This document shows, one piece after another, positions 17,606 through 26,229 of a DNA stretch of 64,000 nt; position 1 is the stretch's first letter; the number at the start of each line of letters is the position of its first letter. Below the pieces are notes generated by a model, which saw only the letters and a program-made list of their open reading frames with translations, was not told the origin of the DNA and ran no database searches. This DNA is from Pseudomonas mosselii (lineage in GTDB: Bacteria; Pseudomonadota; Gammaproteobacteria; Pseudomonadales; Pseudomonadaceae). The stretch is from NCBI RefSeq assembly GCF_005796105.1, contig NZ_VAUO01000001.1, positions 806,001 through 870,000 on the forward strand, written 5' to 3'. A program made the translations under genes and the position numbers.

Positions 17606-18804
17606 GGGGATGCCCTGAAATGGGCGGCCAGCTTGGCCGCTTCGTGGTCGATGTCGTGGCGTTGCAGCACCCGCTGGTACGCCGCCTCGCCCAGTCGTTG
17701 CAAGGCATCGACCGGTTGCGCCAGGCAATCACTGATGGCCTCGACCAGCGCCTGCACCGAGCCTGCCGGGAACAGCCAGCCGTTCTCACCCGCGCGTACC
17801 AGCTCTGGAATACCGGCCACATAAGTGGTCAGCACAGGCCGGCGCAGGGCCATGGCCTCCATGATCACCACCGGCAACCCTTCGGCGAAGCTGGGCAACA
17901 CCAGCGCGCGGGCGGCGAGCAACTCCTCGCGCACTTGCACGCCGCTGATCCAGCCGGTAATGCGCACCTGACCTTGCAGCCCATAGCGGGCGACCAGCGC
18001 TTCGATCGGCTTGCGCAGCTCACCATCGCCGGCCAGCACCAGTTCGAAGCGATGCCCTTGTCGAGCCAGTTGATGCGCAGCTTCGACCAGCAACAACTGG
18101 CCCTTCTGCTCGCACAAGCGCCCGACACACACCAGGCGCCGCACCTCGGGCACGGGCACTGGGGTTACCGCGTGGAAGGCGCGCTCCAGGCCGCAATGCA
18201 CCACCTTGACCTTGGCCCAGTGCGCATGGGCCACCCAGCGGTACAGCTGACTGCGGCCGAAGTCACTGACCGCGACGACGAACGCTGCGCGCTGCACTTT
18301 CTCGCCCAGGTGCAGAAATTGCGGTTTGTCGAACTCCTCCGGGCCATGCACGGTAAAGCTATAGGCAGGCCCGCCAAGGGCTGCGGCCAGCATCACCACT
18401 TCGGCCGAGTTGGTGCCGAAATGCGCGTGCACATGCGTGCTGCCAGCGGCCTTTAGCCATTCCAGCAAGCGGCAGGCCTCAAGCAGGTAGACCACGTGGT
18501 ACGGCCATGGCCGGTCGGCGCGCCAGCCCATGCGCAAGGCCAGGCACACAGCCTGGGCAAAATGCCGGGGCGCCGCGCGCAAGGCCTTCAACGCCGGTCG
18601 CAGCAAGCCCTTGAGGCCGTCCTGCAGCACGTAGCGGGTCCGTTCACGCTCGGCCAGATCCTCAGGGTCTTGCAGCGCGGCGTCCCAGCCGCGCAGGGCA
18701 AAGCGCTGAACCTCCAGGCCCTGACGCTCCAGCGCGAGGATTTCGCGACGGATGAAACTGTGGCTGACCTTGGGGTACTGATTGACGAAATAGGCAATGC
18801 GCAT
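17602..18804 (-). CDS. Family 4 glycosyltransferase
   Basis: 400-residue GT-B glycosyltransferase of the GT4 group, related to the WcaL type of colanic acid synthesis. The start is MRIAYFVNQYPKVSHSFIRR. The donor site is LVCVGRLCEQKGQLLLVEAA followed by the E-x7-E-like FAEGLPVVIMEAMALRRPVL and IPELVRAGENGWLFPAG. GAGG precedes the ATG at 18804. Its 3' end overlaps the next GT2 gene by 4 nt, so it is part of the same cotranscribed run. Confidence 0.9.
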   Translation of the reverse strand: MRIAYFVNQYPKVSHSFIRREILALERQGLEVQRFALRGWDAALQDPEDLAERERTRYVLQDGLKGLLRPALKALRAAPRHFAQAVCLALRMGWRADRPWPYHVVYLLEACRLLEWLKAAGSTHVHAHFGTNSAEVVMLAAALGGPAYSFTVHGPEEFDKPQFLHLGEKVQRAAFVVAVSDFGRSQLYRWVAHAHWAKVKVVHCGLERAFHAVTPVPVPEVRRLVCVGRLCEQKGQLLLVEAAHQLARQGHRFELVLAGDGELRKPIEALVARYGLQGQVRITGWISGVQVREELLAARALVLPSFAEGLPVVIMEAMALRRPVLTTYVAGIPELVRAGENGWLFPAGSVQALVEAISDCLAQPVDALQRLGEAAYQRVLQRHDIDHEAAKLAAHFRASP

Positions 18805-18848
18805 AAGCCTCGATCCTTGTTCCTTGAATGGATGATGCCGCTTGCCCG

Positions 18849-19826
18849 TCATTCGCCGCCTTGCAGCGCTGGCGCCGTACCCTCGGCAGCACAATCGGCC
18901 TTGGCAGCCAGCGCGGTCGGCGCTGCCAGCGTCGTTTGCAAGCGCGCGAATACCTCATCCATCAGCGCCTGACGGCGGCGATACATGGCACGTTTCTTCG
19001 GCGTGATGTCTTGCGCCGCGCGTTGCGCTGCGGCCAACGGCAAGCTGAAAAAGCCCTCGCGTTGCGCAGGCGTGGCGCCGTTTTCGAGCCAGATGACATC
19101 GTAGTTGGCCGCAAGGTCCAGGGCTTTTTCCTGGCCGAAATAGGCGTGCCGGTGATGACGATAGGCGTCGCTGACCACATACAGGTGCTCGACCCCGAGG
19201 CTGCGGGCCAGGCACTTGAGCACTTCGAGCAGCAGGCTGCGCGGGCGCAACCCTTCGAAATCCTTGGTCAGCTCGCGGTAGATGTTCAGCGACGTCTCGC
19301 TGTCGATGCCTTTGTGAATGCCCTGCACTGCCCCCACGAACAGGCACAGGCCTTCCTGGGTGCGGCGCAAGGTGAAGGCCAGCGAGGCCACGCGCAGCTC
19401 GCCCATGAAGAGGTTGAGTACCAGTTCCCCCTCGCGCTTGAACCAGATCGCCCGGTCCAGCACCACGCTGCATCCGGCGCAATACTGCGACAGGTCGCAC
19501 ACCAGCAGGCGCTCGTCACGCCCCAGCAACAGCAGCAGAGGCTGCTGGTGGACCACCACTTCGTAGTGCGAAGCCACCGCCTCCAGGCGCTCGGCGGCAT
19601 CCCAGGACTTGCTGATATACGGCCAGTGCACCACGCCCACGCAGTCCACCCCCAGCCGTTCGAAACGTGCCTGGCCCAGTGCTGCGTGCATGCGCTGCAA
19701 AAACGGCTTGAGCAGCGGCCATTGGCGCTGGATGTTCAGGGCCAGCTTGAGTCTGTCCTTGAGCGCGCGCACCGAGTATCCGGGGTGCAGGGTCAGGACG
19801 CTGTTGACGATGGTTTTAACCCACAT
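18849..19826 (-). CDS. VirK/YbjX-family protein (DUF535)
   Basis: 325-residue protein of the DUF535 (VirK/YbjX) family. Members in enteric bacteria affect surface traits such as antimicrobial peptide resistance, but no biochemical activity is established. Visible features are WPYISKSWDAAERLEAVASH, a central beta-rich region and a C-terminal basic segment with RRRQALMDEVFARLQ. I prefer the ATG at 19826 with GAGAGG upstream over a TTG 7 codons earlier. It sits between glycosyltransferase genes, 7 bp after one and 44 bp before the other, so it is likely cotranscribed and part of the polysaccharide programme. Confidence 0.85.
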   Translation of the reverse strand: MWVKTIVNSVLTLHPGYSVRALKDRLKLALNIQRQWPLLKPFLQRMHAALGQARFERLGVDCVGVVHWPYISKSWDAAERLEAVASHYEVVVHQQPLLLLLGRDERLLVCDLSQYCAGCSVVLDRAIWFKREGELVLNLFMGELRVASLAFTLRRTQEGLCLFVGAVQGIHKGIDSETSLNIYRELTKDFEGLRPRSLLLEVLKCLARSLGVEHLYVVSDAYRHHRHAYFGQEKALDLAANYDVIWLENGATPAQREGFFSLPLAAAQRAAQDITPKKRAMYRRRQALMDEVFARLQTTLAAPTALAAKADCAAEGTAPALQGGE

Positions 19827-19833
19827 AGGCCTC

Positions 19834-20814
19834 TCACTTGTATTCAATCAGCACGGCTTGGCCTGCGCCCAGCCGGTGCCAGGTGAACCTGAGCTGCCCG
19901 AGCATCTCGGGAAACTTGCCCAGCACCAGGAACAGCGCCTGCACCCAGTTCTCCCGCCGAGAACGCGCCCCCTTGCGCGCCAGGCGCAGCACTTGCAACG
20001 GATACAGCACCGCCAACGACAACCCCCAGCCCCCCACCAGCAGGCACGCCAGAGCGATCAGCAACGGCAGCCCCAAGCCCCACATCCAGGCCCGACGCGA
20101 CTCGCGCAACCAATGCCGTTCAGGCGGCGCACCATGTAGAAACGCCCCCTGCGCATAGGCGTAGCCGGCGCGCAGGCTGCGCCGCCACCATTGGCCAAAA
20201 CGGGTCATGGCGGCATCGTGCAGGGTCATTTCATGGTCCAGGCGCCAGATTTTCCAGCCCGCCGCGCGCAGGCGTACACACAGCTCGGGCTCTTCGCCGG
20301 CGATCAATCCGGGGCGGTAGCCGCCCACCGCCGCGAACGCCGACACACGCATCAACGCATCGCCGCCACAGGCACGCGCCTCGCCCGTGGGGGTGTCCCA
20401 TTCCAGGTCGCACAGCAGGTTGTACACCGACTGCTGCGCAAAGCGCTCGCGGCGTCGACCGCAGGCCACCGCCACCTCGGGGCGGGCGTGCAGGAACGCG
20501 GCGGCATATGCCAGCCAACCCGGCACCACCTCGCAGTCACCATCGACGAACTGCACCAGTTGCACGCTAGGCAGCAGCGACTGCAACCGGGCGAAACCTT
20601 CGTTACGGGCGCGAGCGGCGGTGAACGGCGTGCGCATGTCCAGTGCCAGGACCTCGACACCCAGGGCTTCGGCGCGCTGCACCGAACCGTCGCTGGAGCC
20701 AGAATCGACATACACCACCTGCTCGACCGCCTTGACCAACGACGCCAGGCAGCGAGCCAGACGCTCGCCTTCGTTACGCCCGATGACCACGGCCCCAATC
20801 CCGGTGGTATTCAT
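19834..20814 (-). CDS. Family 2 glycosyltransferase with C-terminal membrane segment
   Basis: 326-residue GT2 enzyme. The N-terminal GT-A domain has GAVVIGRNEGERLARCLASL and the DxD-type LVQFVDGDCEVVPGWL. Two hydrophobic segments near residues 240-280 (RRAWMWGLGLPLLIALACLL, GGWGLSLAVLYPL) anchor it. I chose the ATG at 20814, two nt after the upstream acetyltransferase stop, because the canonical GT2 start follows directly. It probably adds one sugar of the repeat unit; donor unknown. Confidence 0.88.
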   Translation of the reverse strand: MNTTGIGAVVIGRNEGERLARCLASLVKAVEQVVYVDSGSSDGSVQRAEALGVEVLALDMRTPFTAARARNEGFARLQSLLPSVQLVQFVDGDCEVVPGWLAYAAAFLHARPEVAVACGRRRERFAQQSVYNLLCDLEWDTPTGEARACGGDALMRVSAFAAVGGYRPGLIAGEEPELCVRLRAAGWKIWRLDHEMTLHDAAMTRFGQWWRRSLRAGYAYAQGAFLHGAPPERHWLRESRRAWMWGLGLPLLIALACLLVGGWGLSLAVLYPLQVLRLARKGARSRRENWVQALFLVLGKFPEMLGQLRFTWHRLGAGQAVLIEYK

Positions 20815-20816
20815 CG

Positions 20817-21335
20817 CTACATCACCGCTTCGCGGGGTGCACGGGCCTTGATGGTGGCCGGCACGCCGATGGCCAGGGAGTTGTCCGGCACATCCACCAG
20901 CACCACCGCGTTGGCACCGATCACCACGTTGTCGCCGATGCGGATATTGCCCAGTACCTTGGCCCCGGTACCGATATCGACATTGTTGCCAAACACCGGT
21001 GCACATGGTTCATCGACGTTTTTCAGGCCCACCACCACGCCATTGCGGATGCGGCAGTCGTCGCCGAAGCGGGCGTAGCCGCTGACCACGATGCCGCCGA
21101 AGTGGTCAATGATGAAGTTACGGCCAATTTCGACCTCGCACGGCAGTTCCACCCCGGTGAGGATCTGCACGCACTTGAACAGCACCTTGTAGATCAGCGA
21201 GCACAGCTTGCGCAGCGGCGCCGGACGCACGCCGTAACGCCAGCGGCCGAAGCGGTAGACCAGCAAGACCCAAAAGCCCTGGGCGCCCCAATCGCCCCCG
21301 TGGGCACGCAAATCGGCGCGAACGTTTTCGAACAT
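20817..21335 (-). CDS. Serine acetyltransferase-like O-acetyltransferase
   Basis: 172-residue left-handed beta-helix acyltransferase resembling the CysE branch. The hexapeptide region holds EIGRNFIIDHFGGIVVSG (catalytic-type His in DHFGG) and then NNVDIGTGAKVLGNIRIGDN. In this context it probably O-acetylates the polysaccharide repeat unit rather than serine, which is an inference from the neighbours. AGGTGA precedes the ATG at 21335. It is 8 bp downstream of the rhamnosyltransferase-like GT2 gene. Confidence 0.87.
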   Translation of the reverse strand: MFENVRADLRAHGGDWGAQGFWVLLVYRFGRWRYGVRPAPLRKLCSLIYKVLFKCVQILTGVELPCEVEIGRNFIIDHFGGIVVSGYARFGDDCRIRNGVVVGLKNVDEPCAPVFGNNVDIGTGAKVLGNIRIGDNVVIGANAVVLVDVPDNSLAIGVPATIKARAPREAVM

Positions 21336-21343
21336 GGCTTCAC

Positions 21344-22300
21344 CTAACGAGTGGGTTGGGTGGCAAAGCGGGTGGCCAGCAACAGCCCCCAGGTGGCCTT
21401 GGCGTGCCGCCAGCAGGCGTGGATGGCTGGCCGGCCTCGGCGCTTGAGCAATGCCTTGAGTGCCAGCACGGCATCGCCCACGCACACCAGCAGCATATGC
21501 AGGGCCAACCCCGAAACACCGTGGTGCTTGCGCATGTACAGCAACTCGCTCTCGATCTGGTAGGCCGAGATCTGCCGGCTGGCCGCCTCCAGTGCCGCCA
21601 CCGACTTGGAGCTTTCCCCACCGATGTGCACCACCGTGGTGTGGGGGTAGAACACCACTTTCCAGCCAGCGGCCTTGACCCGTTTACAGTGATCGACCTC
21701 CTCGTAATAAAGGAAGAAACGCGGGTCGAACAGGCCGACCTGGTCGAGCACCTCGCGGCGTACCAGATAAAAGCAGCCCGGCAGCCAGTCGCATTCGCGC
21801 ACCGAGGCGTGGTCCCAGTCCATCTCGTCGACCATCTTCAGGCCCGGAAAGAAACGTCCGAGCCCGGTTCGGCTGACGAACACATTCAGCGGCGTCGGAA
21901 AATAGCGGCAGGACGGCTGCAACGTACCGTCGCGCCCCACCAGTCGTACCCCCAGCACACCGCAATCGGGATGGGCATCCATGTAGTCGAGGGTCTTGGC
22001 CAGGCTGTCTGGAGCAACGAAGGCATCCGTGTTGAGCAGCAGTGCGTAGCGCCCACGCAGGTGCGCCAGCAGCTGGTTATTGGCGCGGCCAAAACCGACA
22101 TTGCGCGTGTTGCTCAGCAATAGCGCATCCGGGCAGACTTCGGCCATGCGCGCCAGCGAATCGTCGGCCGAGGCATTGTCGACCACCAGGTAGCTGGCCA
22201 AGGTCTCGCTGCCAGCCCGGCGCAGGGCGTCGAACATCGGTTGCAGCAACCCGGCGGTGTTGAAGTTGACCACCATGACGTCCATCGGCTTGTCAGTCAT
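21344..22300 (-). CDS. Family 2 glycosyltransferase (WbbL/rhamnosyltransferase-like)
   Basis: 318-residue GT2 enzyme close to the WbbL-type rhamnosyltransferases. Key segments are MDVMVVNFNTAGLL, YLVVDNASADDSL, NVGFGRANNQLL, the DxD-type ALLLNTDAFV and FDPRFFLYYEEVDHCKRVKA. I chose the ATG at 22300 with GGGGAA upstream, which overlaps the preceding acyltransferase gene by 8 nt; a TTG five codons upstream is the alternative. Donor sugar not determinable. Confidence 0.9.
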   Translation of the reverse strand: MTDKPMDVMVVNFNTAGLLQPMFDALRRAGSETLASYLVVDNASADDSLARMAEVCPDALLLSNTRNVGFGRANNQLLAHLRGRYALLLNTDAFVAPDSLAKTLDYMDAHPDCGVLGVRLVGRDGTLQPSCRYFPTPLNVFVSRTGLGRFFPGLKMVDEMDWDHASVRECDWLPGCFYLVRREVLDQVGLFDPRFFLYYEEVDHCKRVKAAGWKVVFYPHTTVVHIGGESSKSVAALEAASRQISAYQIESELLYMRKHHGVSGLALHMLLVCVGDAVLALKALLKRRGRPAIHACWRHAKATWGLLLATRFATQPTR

Positions 22301-22910
22301 CACGAGGTTCCCCAAAGAAATACGCCTGGCGCTGCTTGGCCAACAGCGGCTCCAGCGCCGGGTCGAATGATCCGGTGCGCTGGTTGAGCAACTCGGCCCA
22401 CGGGTAGGTGGCGTGGCGTGCCTCGATATGCGCGACCAGTGCGTCGAAGCTGCAAATCACCTTGGCCGGGTTCCCGCCCACCACGCTGTTGGGCGGCACA
22501 TCCTTGGTCACCACCGCCCCGGCAGCCACCACCGCGTTGGGCCCGATCGTGATGCGCGGCATGATGATCGCGCCGTGGCCGATGAACGAGTTGTCGCGAA
22601 TATCGATGTAGCCCACCGAGTCCAGGTGCTTGCCGTAGACCAACTCGATCAGCGCGACCACCCCGTCGTGGCCGATCAATGTGCAATCGGACAACCCCAC
22701 GTTATTGCCGATGCGGGTCAGCGGTGGGTCAGTCACATTGCAGCCGGTATTCATGTGCAGGTTTTCCCCCACTGAATAGAACGAGCCCCAGCGCGTCAGG
22801 TATTGCCCCCAGGCATAGGGCGTGGGGTTGCAGAATCGCTTGTAGGCCGAGCGGCCATGCCCGGTACTGTGGGCATAATGCGTCAGCGCCTTGCGTATCC
22901 ATCCAAACAT
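22293..22910 (-). CDS. Left-handed beta-helix acyltransferase (maltose O-acetyltransferase-like)
   Basis: 205-residue hexapeptide-repeat acyltransferase. The C-terminal coil GHGAIIMPRITIGPNAVVAA followed by GAVVTKDVPPNSVVGGNPAK is the classic end of this family. The catalytic His probably lies in LIGHDGVVALIE or FIGHG. It is the second such enzyme in the operon, so the repeat unit may carry two acyl decorations. Overlaps the next gene by 8 nt. Confidence 0.88.
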   Translation of the reverse strand: MFGWIRKALTHYAHSTGHGRSAYKRFCNPTPYAWGQYLTRWGSFYSVGENLHMNTGCNVTDPPLTRIGNNVGLSDCTLIGHDGVVALIELVYGKHLDSVGYIDIRDNSFIGHGAIIMPRITIGPNAVVAAGAVVTKDVPPNSVVGGNPAKVICSFDALVAHIEARHATYPWAELLNQRTGSFDPALEPLLAKQRQAYFFGEPRDD

Positions 22911-23020
22911 ACGACTTGCCTCGCACGTGATGCGGTCATGAACGGTCCCTGAGGCGAGTTTGGTCGGCTACGCACGAGGATGACCGCATCGCTCTCAATC
23001 CCTGGTTGCTGCATGCCTGT

Positions 23021-24478
23021 TCAGGCGGTCGTGCCCTTCATCTGTTGGTTGAGGTGGTCGGCCAGGCGCAGCGCGAACTGCAGCAGCGGCATGGTCGGGT
23101 TGGCCGCGCCGCCGGTGGCGAAGATACCGCTGCCGGCGACGTATAAGTTGGGCGTGCCGAACACCTTGCAGTCGCTGTCCACCACACCATGCTCCGGCGA
23201 CATCGCCATGCGGGTGGTGCCCATGTGGTGGGCATGTGGCTGGATATTCAAAGGCAACGAGGTGTCGTAGACGAATTCGTTGAGTTTGACGAAACCCAGA
23301 TCCGCCTCGGCGAACTGCTTAGCCAGTTCGGCGCCAATGCACTTAATGGTGTGACGGTCGGCATCGGCCAGTGCCCAGTGAATATTGGCCTTGGCCACGC
23401 CCAGCGCGTCCTTCTCGTCAAGCAGCGTGAGGCGGCTGTTCACGTTCGGAAACTGTTCGATCATGGTGCCCAGCACGCCGTCGCCGGGGCAGCTGAAACT
23501 GGCGATGAAATTCACCTTGCTGGCCAAGCCGGTGTCGCAGGCGAGGTTCTCCAGGAAGCGCTTGATCTCGGCCGTGCGCCCGTAGGTCTGGATATCGGCC
23601 AGCACCGACGCGGCGACATTGCCCTTGCCAGCCTGGTATTGGGCGACAAAGGCGTCAGTGGTGTAGTACTGGCGCTGGTCGGTGGGCAGGCCGCTCTTGA
23701 GGATGAACGTGCCCATGTCGACGTTCATATGATCCATGAAGCAGCGTCCGACCATGCCGTCGTGACGCACCACGCCGGCAGCCTGCAACGACTGGCTGTT
23801 GAGCAGTTGCCGGGCGTTCTCCAGCGCCCCCATGGCGAGGATGAAATGCCGGGCCTGGACGCGCTCGCGGTGTTGGTCGTAGTCGGACACGACCACCGCC
23901 GACAGACGCCCGGCGCTGGGGTCGAACTCCAGGTCCACGCAATTGCAGTTGAGGAAGACGTCAAGCCCTGGCGTATGCTCCAGGGCTTCGGCGTACTTCT
24001 TTGCAAAGCGCGTCGGCGGGCTGAGCAGGAAGCGATCGGCCTCGAAATCGTCGCCGCCAAGGTCCGCATTCACCGCTTTGAACGGGGCGCCTTCGGGCAG
24101 GTCGACGATGGCCATGGCCTCGGGCAGGTAGCGTTCGATCTCAGCATAGGCGATCGGCCAACCGGGCAAGCCGACCGGCGGCCCTGCGGCGAAATCCGAA
24201 GGATCGAAGGGCCGACAGCGTCCAGCCCAGTGATTGGAAGTGCCCCCCAGAAAGCGCAGGCGCGTTTCGCCTGGGTACATCTCAAGGCCACTGGAGGCGC
24301 AGTGGTAAAGGTCCTGGGAGCGCTCGGCATAGTCATGCCCACCGCCTTCGGCCAACAGCACCCGCCAACCGGCGCCCGCCAGGCGCAGCGCCAGGGTGAT
24401 GCCCGCAGGGCCGGCGCCGAGGATGCAGACATCGTAGAGGCCACCCAGGGCCTTGTGCGTCTGATAATCCTTGATCAT
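23021..24478 (-). CDS. GMC-family FAD-dependent oxidoreductase
   Basis: 485-residue glucose-methanol-choline oxidoreductase. The FAD-binding motif GAGPAG is at about residues 21-26, with LLAEGGGHDY closing the first beta-alpha-beta unit. GGTSNHWAGRCRPF is the second FAD contact. The catalytic His (HHMGTTRMA) and Asn (AANPTMPLLQFA) lie at the C-terminus. Family members oxidise alcohols or sugar hydroxyls using an external electron acceptor. It has no signal peptide, and its ATG overlaps the stop of a tiny Tat-like gene upstream. A role in oxidising a sugar of the polymer or its precursor is inferred. Confidence 0.88.
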   Translation of the reverse strand: MIKDYQTHKALGGLYDVCILGAGPAGITLALRLAGAGWRVLLAEGGGHDYAERSQDLYHCASSGLEMYPGETRLRFLGGTSNHWAGRCRPFDPSDFAAGPPVGLPGWPIAYAEIERYLPEAMAIVDLPEGAPFKAVNADLGGDDFEADRFLLSPPTRFAKKYAEALEHTPGLDVFLNCNCVDLEFDPSAGRLSAVVVSDYDQHRERVQARHFILAMGALENARQLLNSQSLQAAGVVRHDGMVGRCFMDHMNVDMGTFILKSGLPTDQRQYYTTDAFVAQYQAGKGNVAASVLADIQTYGRTAEIKRFLENLACDTGLASKVNFIASFSCPGDGVLGTMIEQFPNVNSRLTLLDEKDALGVAKANIHWALADADRHTIKCIGAELAKQFAEADLGFVKLNEFVYDTSLPLNIQPHAHHMGTTRMAMSPEHGVVDSDCKVFGTPNLYVAGSGIFATGGAANPTMPLLQFALRLADHLNQQMKGTTA

Positions 24479-24705
24479 GGCTGAGCATCCCGAAAGTAAT
24501 GCGCAGGCAGGACCCAGCCGTTGATCACGACGAACCCGCCTTTGTCAGCGTTCTTGCGTGCAGCCGGCACGGCGACCGCCTGGGGGATTGCGCCGAACGC
24601 CACGGCAGCGGCGCCCAACAGCACACAATTGCGCATGAAAAGCCTACGGCCCGACACCCCGGAACAGAACTGCCACTTCCCCATGATTGCAAGCCCCAAG
24701 TCCAT
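24475..24705 (-). CDS. Small Tat-like partner of the GMC oxidoreductase (unknown)
   Basis: 76-residue protein, not recognised by name. The sequence reads as a twin-arginine-type leader (GRRLFMR, then the hydrophobic stretch NCVLLGAAAVAFGAI and an AVA site), followed by about 28 mature residues ending GGFVVINGWVLPAHYFRDAQP-like. Its stop overlaps the GMC ATG, so the two are coupled. Membrane or periplasmic GMC dehydrogenases often pair with a small Tat subunit that carries the signal. By analogy this may be a very short subunit that escorts the GMC enzyme. An alternative start is the ATG at 24684 with GGGG upstream. Confidence 0.65.
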   Translation of the reverse strand: MDLGLAIMGKWQFCSGVSGRRLFMRNCVLLGAAAVAFGAIPQAVAVPAARKNADKGGFVVINGWVLPAHYFRDAQP

Positions 24706-24759
24706 GATTGTCTCGCGGCGGCGCTGTACCGCGCCGACCGTACCCCCGTTACCACCCCA

Positions 24760-26142
24760 TCAGAGCCAGTTGAAGAAGTCTGTCAGCAGGACCCCGCAAA
24801 GCGCCCCGACGCCCAGCATCGGCAGCACGATCAATTCACGTTTGAGGTTGAACATGCCCAGCTTGCAGTTGACGTACACAATCAGCACCAACGTCGGGAA
24901 GGTATGCAGCGCCACCCCCCAGATCGCCAGTTGCGTGCCGCCCAAGGCCAGCAACAGCGGCAGGCCGCCCCACAAGGCGACCAGCCGGATGATGTTGTCC
25001 ATGGCCTGGTACTTGGTCAGCCCTAAGGCCAGCCAGACCTGATGCGCCAGGCTGTAACGCAGGGTGAAGAACGACAGCGACAGAATGGCCAGCATAGTAC
25101 CTGCCCCGGCATAGCGCTCGTCGTACATCCAACTGATCAGCAACGGGCTCGCGGTCAGGAAGCCGCCACACACGAACAACAGCACCAGATCGACCATCAG
25201 GCGCAGGCGCTGGTAGAGATGCTTGAGGCGTTGCGTGTCGCCTTCGCGCGCCGCTTCGCTGAACGACGGCAACGCCACGGCGCCGACGACCTTCAGCAGA
25301 CCCGTCTGGATCGACCCCAGGATCAACACCGCGATGGAATAAACGCCCAGCTCGGTCTCGCTCATGCTCCCGCCGAACCACATGCGGTCGCCGTACATGG
25401 CCAGTACACCGACCATCGACGACAGCAAGATCCAACGGCCGAACTTAACCAGCTCGTCCAGGGCGCTGCGGTCCCATTGCAGGCGATTGGCCGGACCGTC
25501 CATCGCCAGATGCCCGAGCAGCGTACTGGTCAACGCACCCGCAAGGCCTGCGACCACCAGTGACCAGACCGAGCGGGTCAGCCAGGCCAGCACCAGCATC
25601 ACGATTAGCCCGACAAGCTGCGAGGCCAGGTCGATCAGGACTACGCGCTTTTGCTGCAGGGTGCGCACGGCAATGTCCATCTTGGTCGACTGCAGGCCAT
25701 AGATAATCGCCGAAATACCCGACACCGCCAGCACTTCAGGCAGTTGCGGGTCTGCGTAGGTGGAATGGGCAGGCCACATCTGGGCCACCTGCGCCAGCCA
25801 GGCGGCCAGGGCCAGCAGCAGGGTGAGGCCGAACAAGCTGAAGCCGCGCAGTATCTGCACGGTCCAGGCGGTATTGAGAAACAGCGGATCCTCGCCGCGC
25901 GGGCTCTGGATGATGTTCTGGCGCAAACCCACATCCGAAAGCAGGTGCAGCAGCACCGACACGGTGGTGGCGATGACCATCATGCCGAACATCTCGGGCA
26001 CCAGTAGCCGCGCCACCAGCAAGTTGCCGCCCAGACGCATCACCTGGGAGGCCACCAGCGCCCCGATATTCCATGCCCCCGCCCATATCGCGCGCCGACG
26101 CAGGCTGCCTGCTGCTGACACATCAATCGACGGCATGGGCAT
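24760..26142 (-). CDS. Polysaccharide flippase (Wzx-like)
   Basis: 460-residue inner-membrane MOP-superfamily transporter with about 12-14 hydrophobic helices, opening with RRAIWAGAWNIGALVASQVM and LVARLLVPEMFGMMVIA as in polysaccharide_synt proteins. It should flip the undecaprenyl-linked repeat unit to the periplasm. Two in-frame ATGs compete: 26142 (AGGG only 3 nt upstream) and 26136 (better spacing). It is divergent from the polymerase gene, with 87 bp between them. First gene of the minus-strand glycosyltransferase run. Confidence 0.88.
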   Translation of the reverse strand: MPMPSIDVSAAGSLRRRAIWAGAWNIGALVASQVMRLGGNLLVARLLVPEMFGMMVIATTVSVLLHLLSDVGLRQNIIQSPRGEDPLFLNTAWTVQILRGFSLFGLTLLLALAAWLAQVAQMWPAHSTYADPQLPEVLAVSGISAIIYGLQSTKMDIAVRTLQQKRVVLIDLASQLVGLIVMLVLAWLTRSVWSLVVAGLAGALTSTLLGHLAMDGPANRLQWDRSALDELVKFGRWILLSSMVGVLAMYGDRMWFGGSMSETELGVYSIAVLILGSIQTGLLKVVGAVALPSFSEAAREGDTQRLKHLYQRLRLMVDLVLLFVCGGFLTASPLLISWMYDERYAGAGTMLAILSLSFFTLRYSLAHQVWLALGLTKYQAMDNIIRLVALWGGLPLLLALGGTQLAIWGVALHTFPTLVLIVYVNCKLGMFNLKRELIVLPMLGVGALCGVLLTDFFNWL

Positions 26143-26229
26143 ATCCCTGACTGAAATGGCTAAAGGTCACTATAGTTTCAATCAGCCATGATGCTAGCTC
26201 TTCCACCACAGGACAGGTGCCTGCCGCCC

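Noticed and set aside
20817..22910. The two hexapeptide acyltransferases as cysteine biosynthesis genes (cysE)
   Set aside because: One resembles serine acetyltransferase but both lie inside the glycosyltransferase run and are short; decoration of the polymer is more likely.
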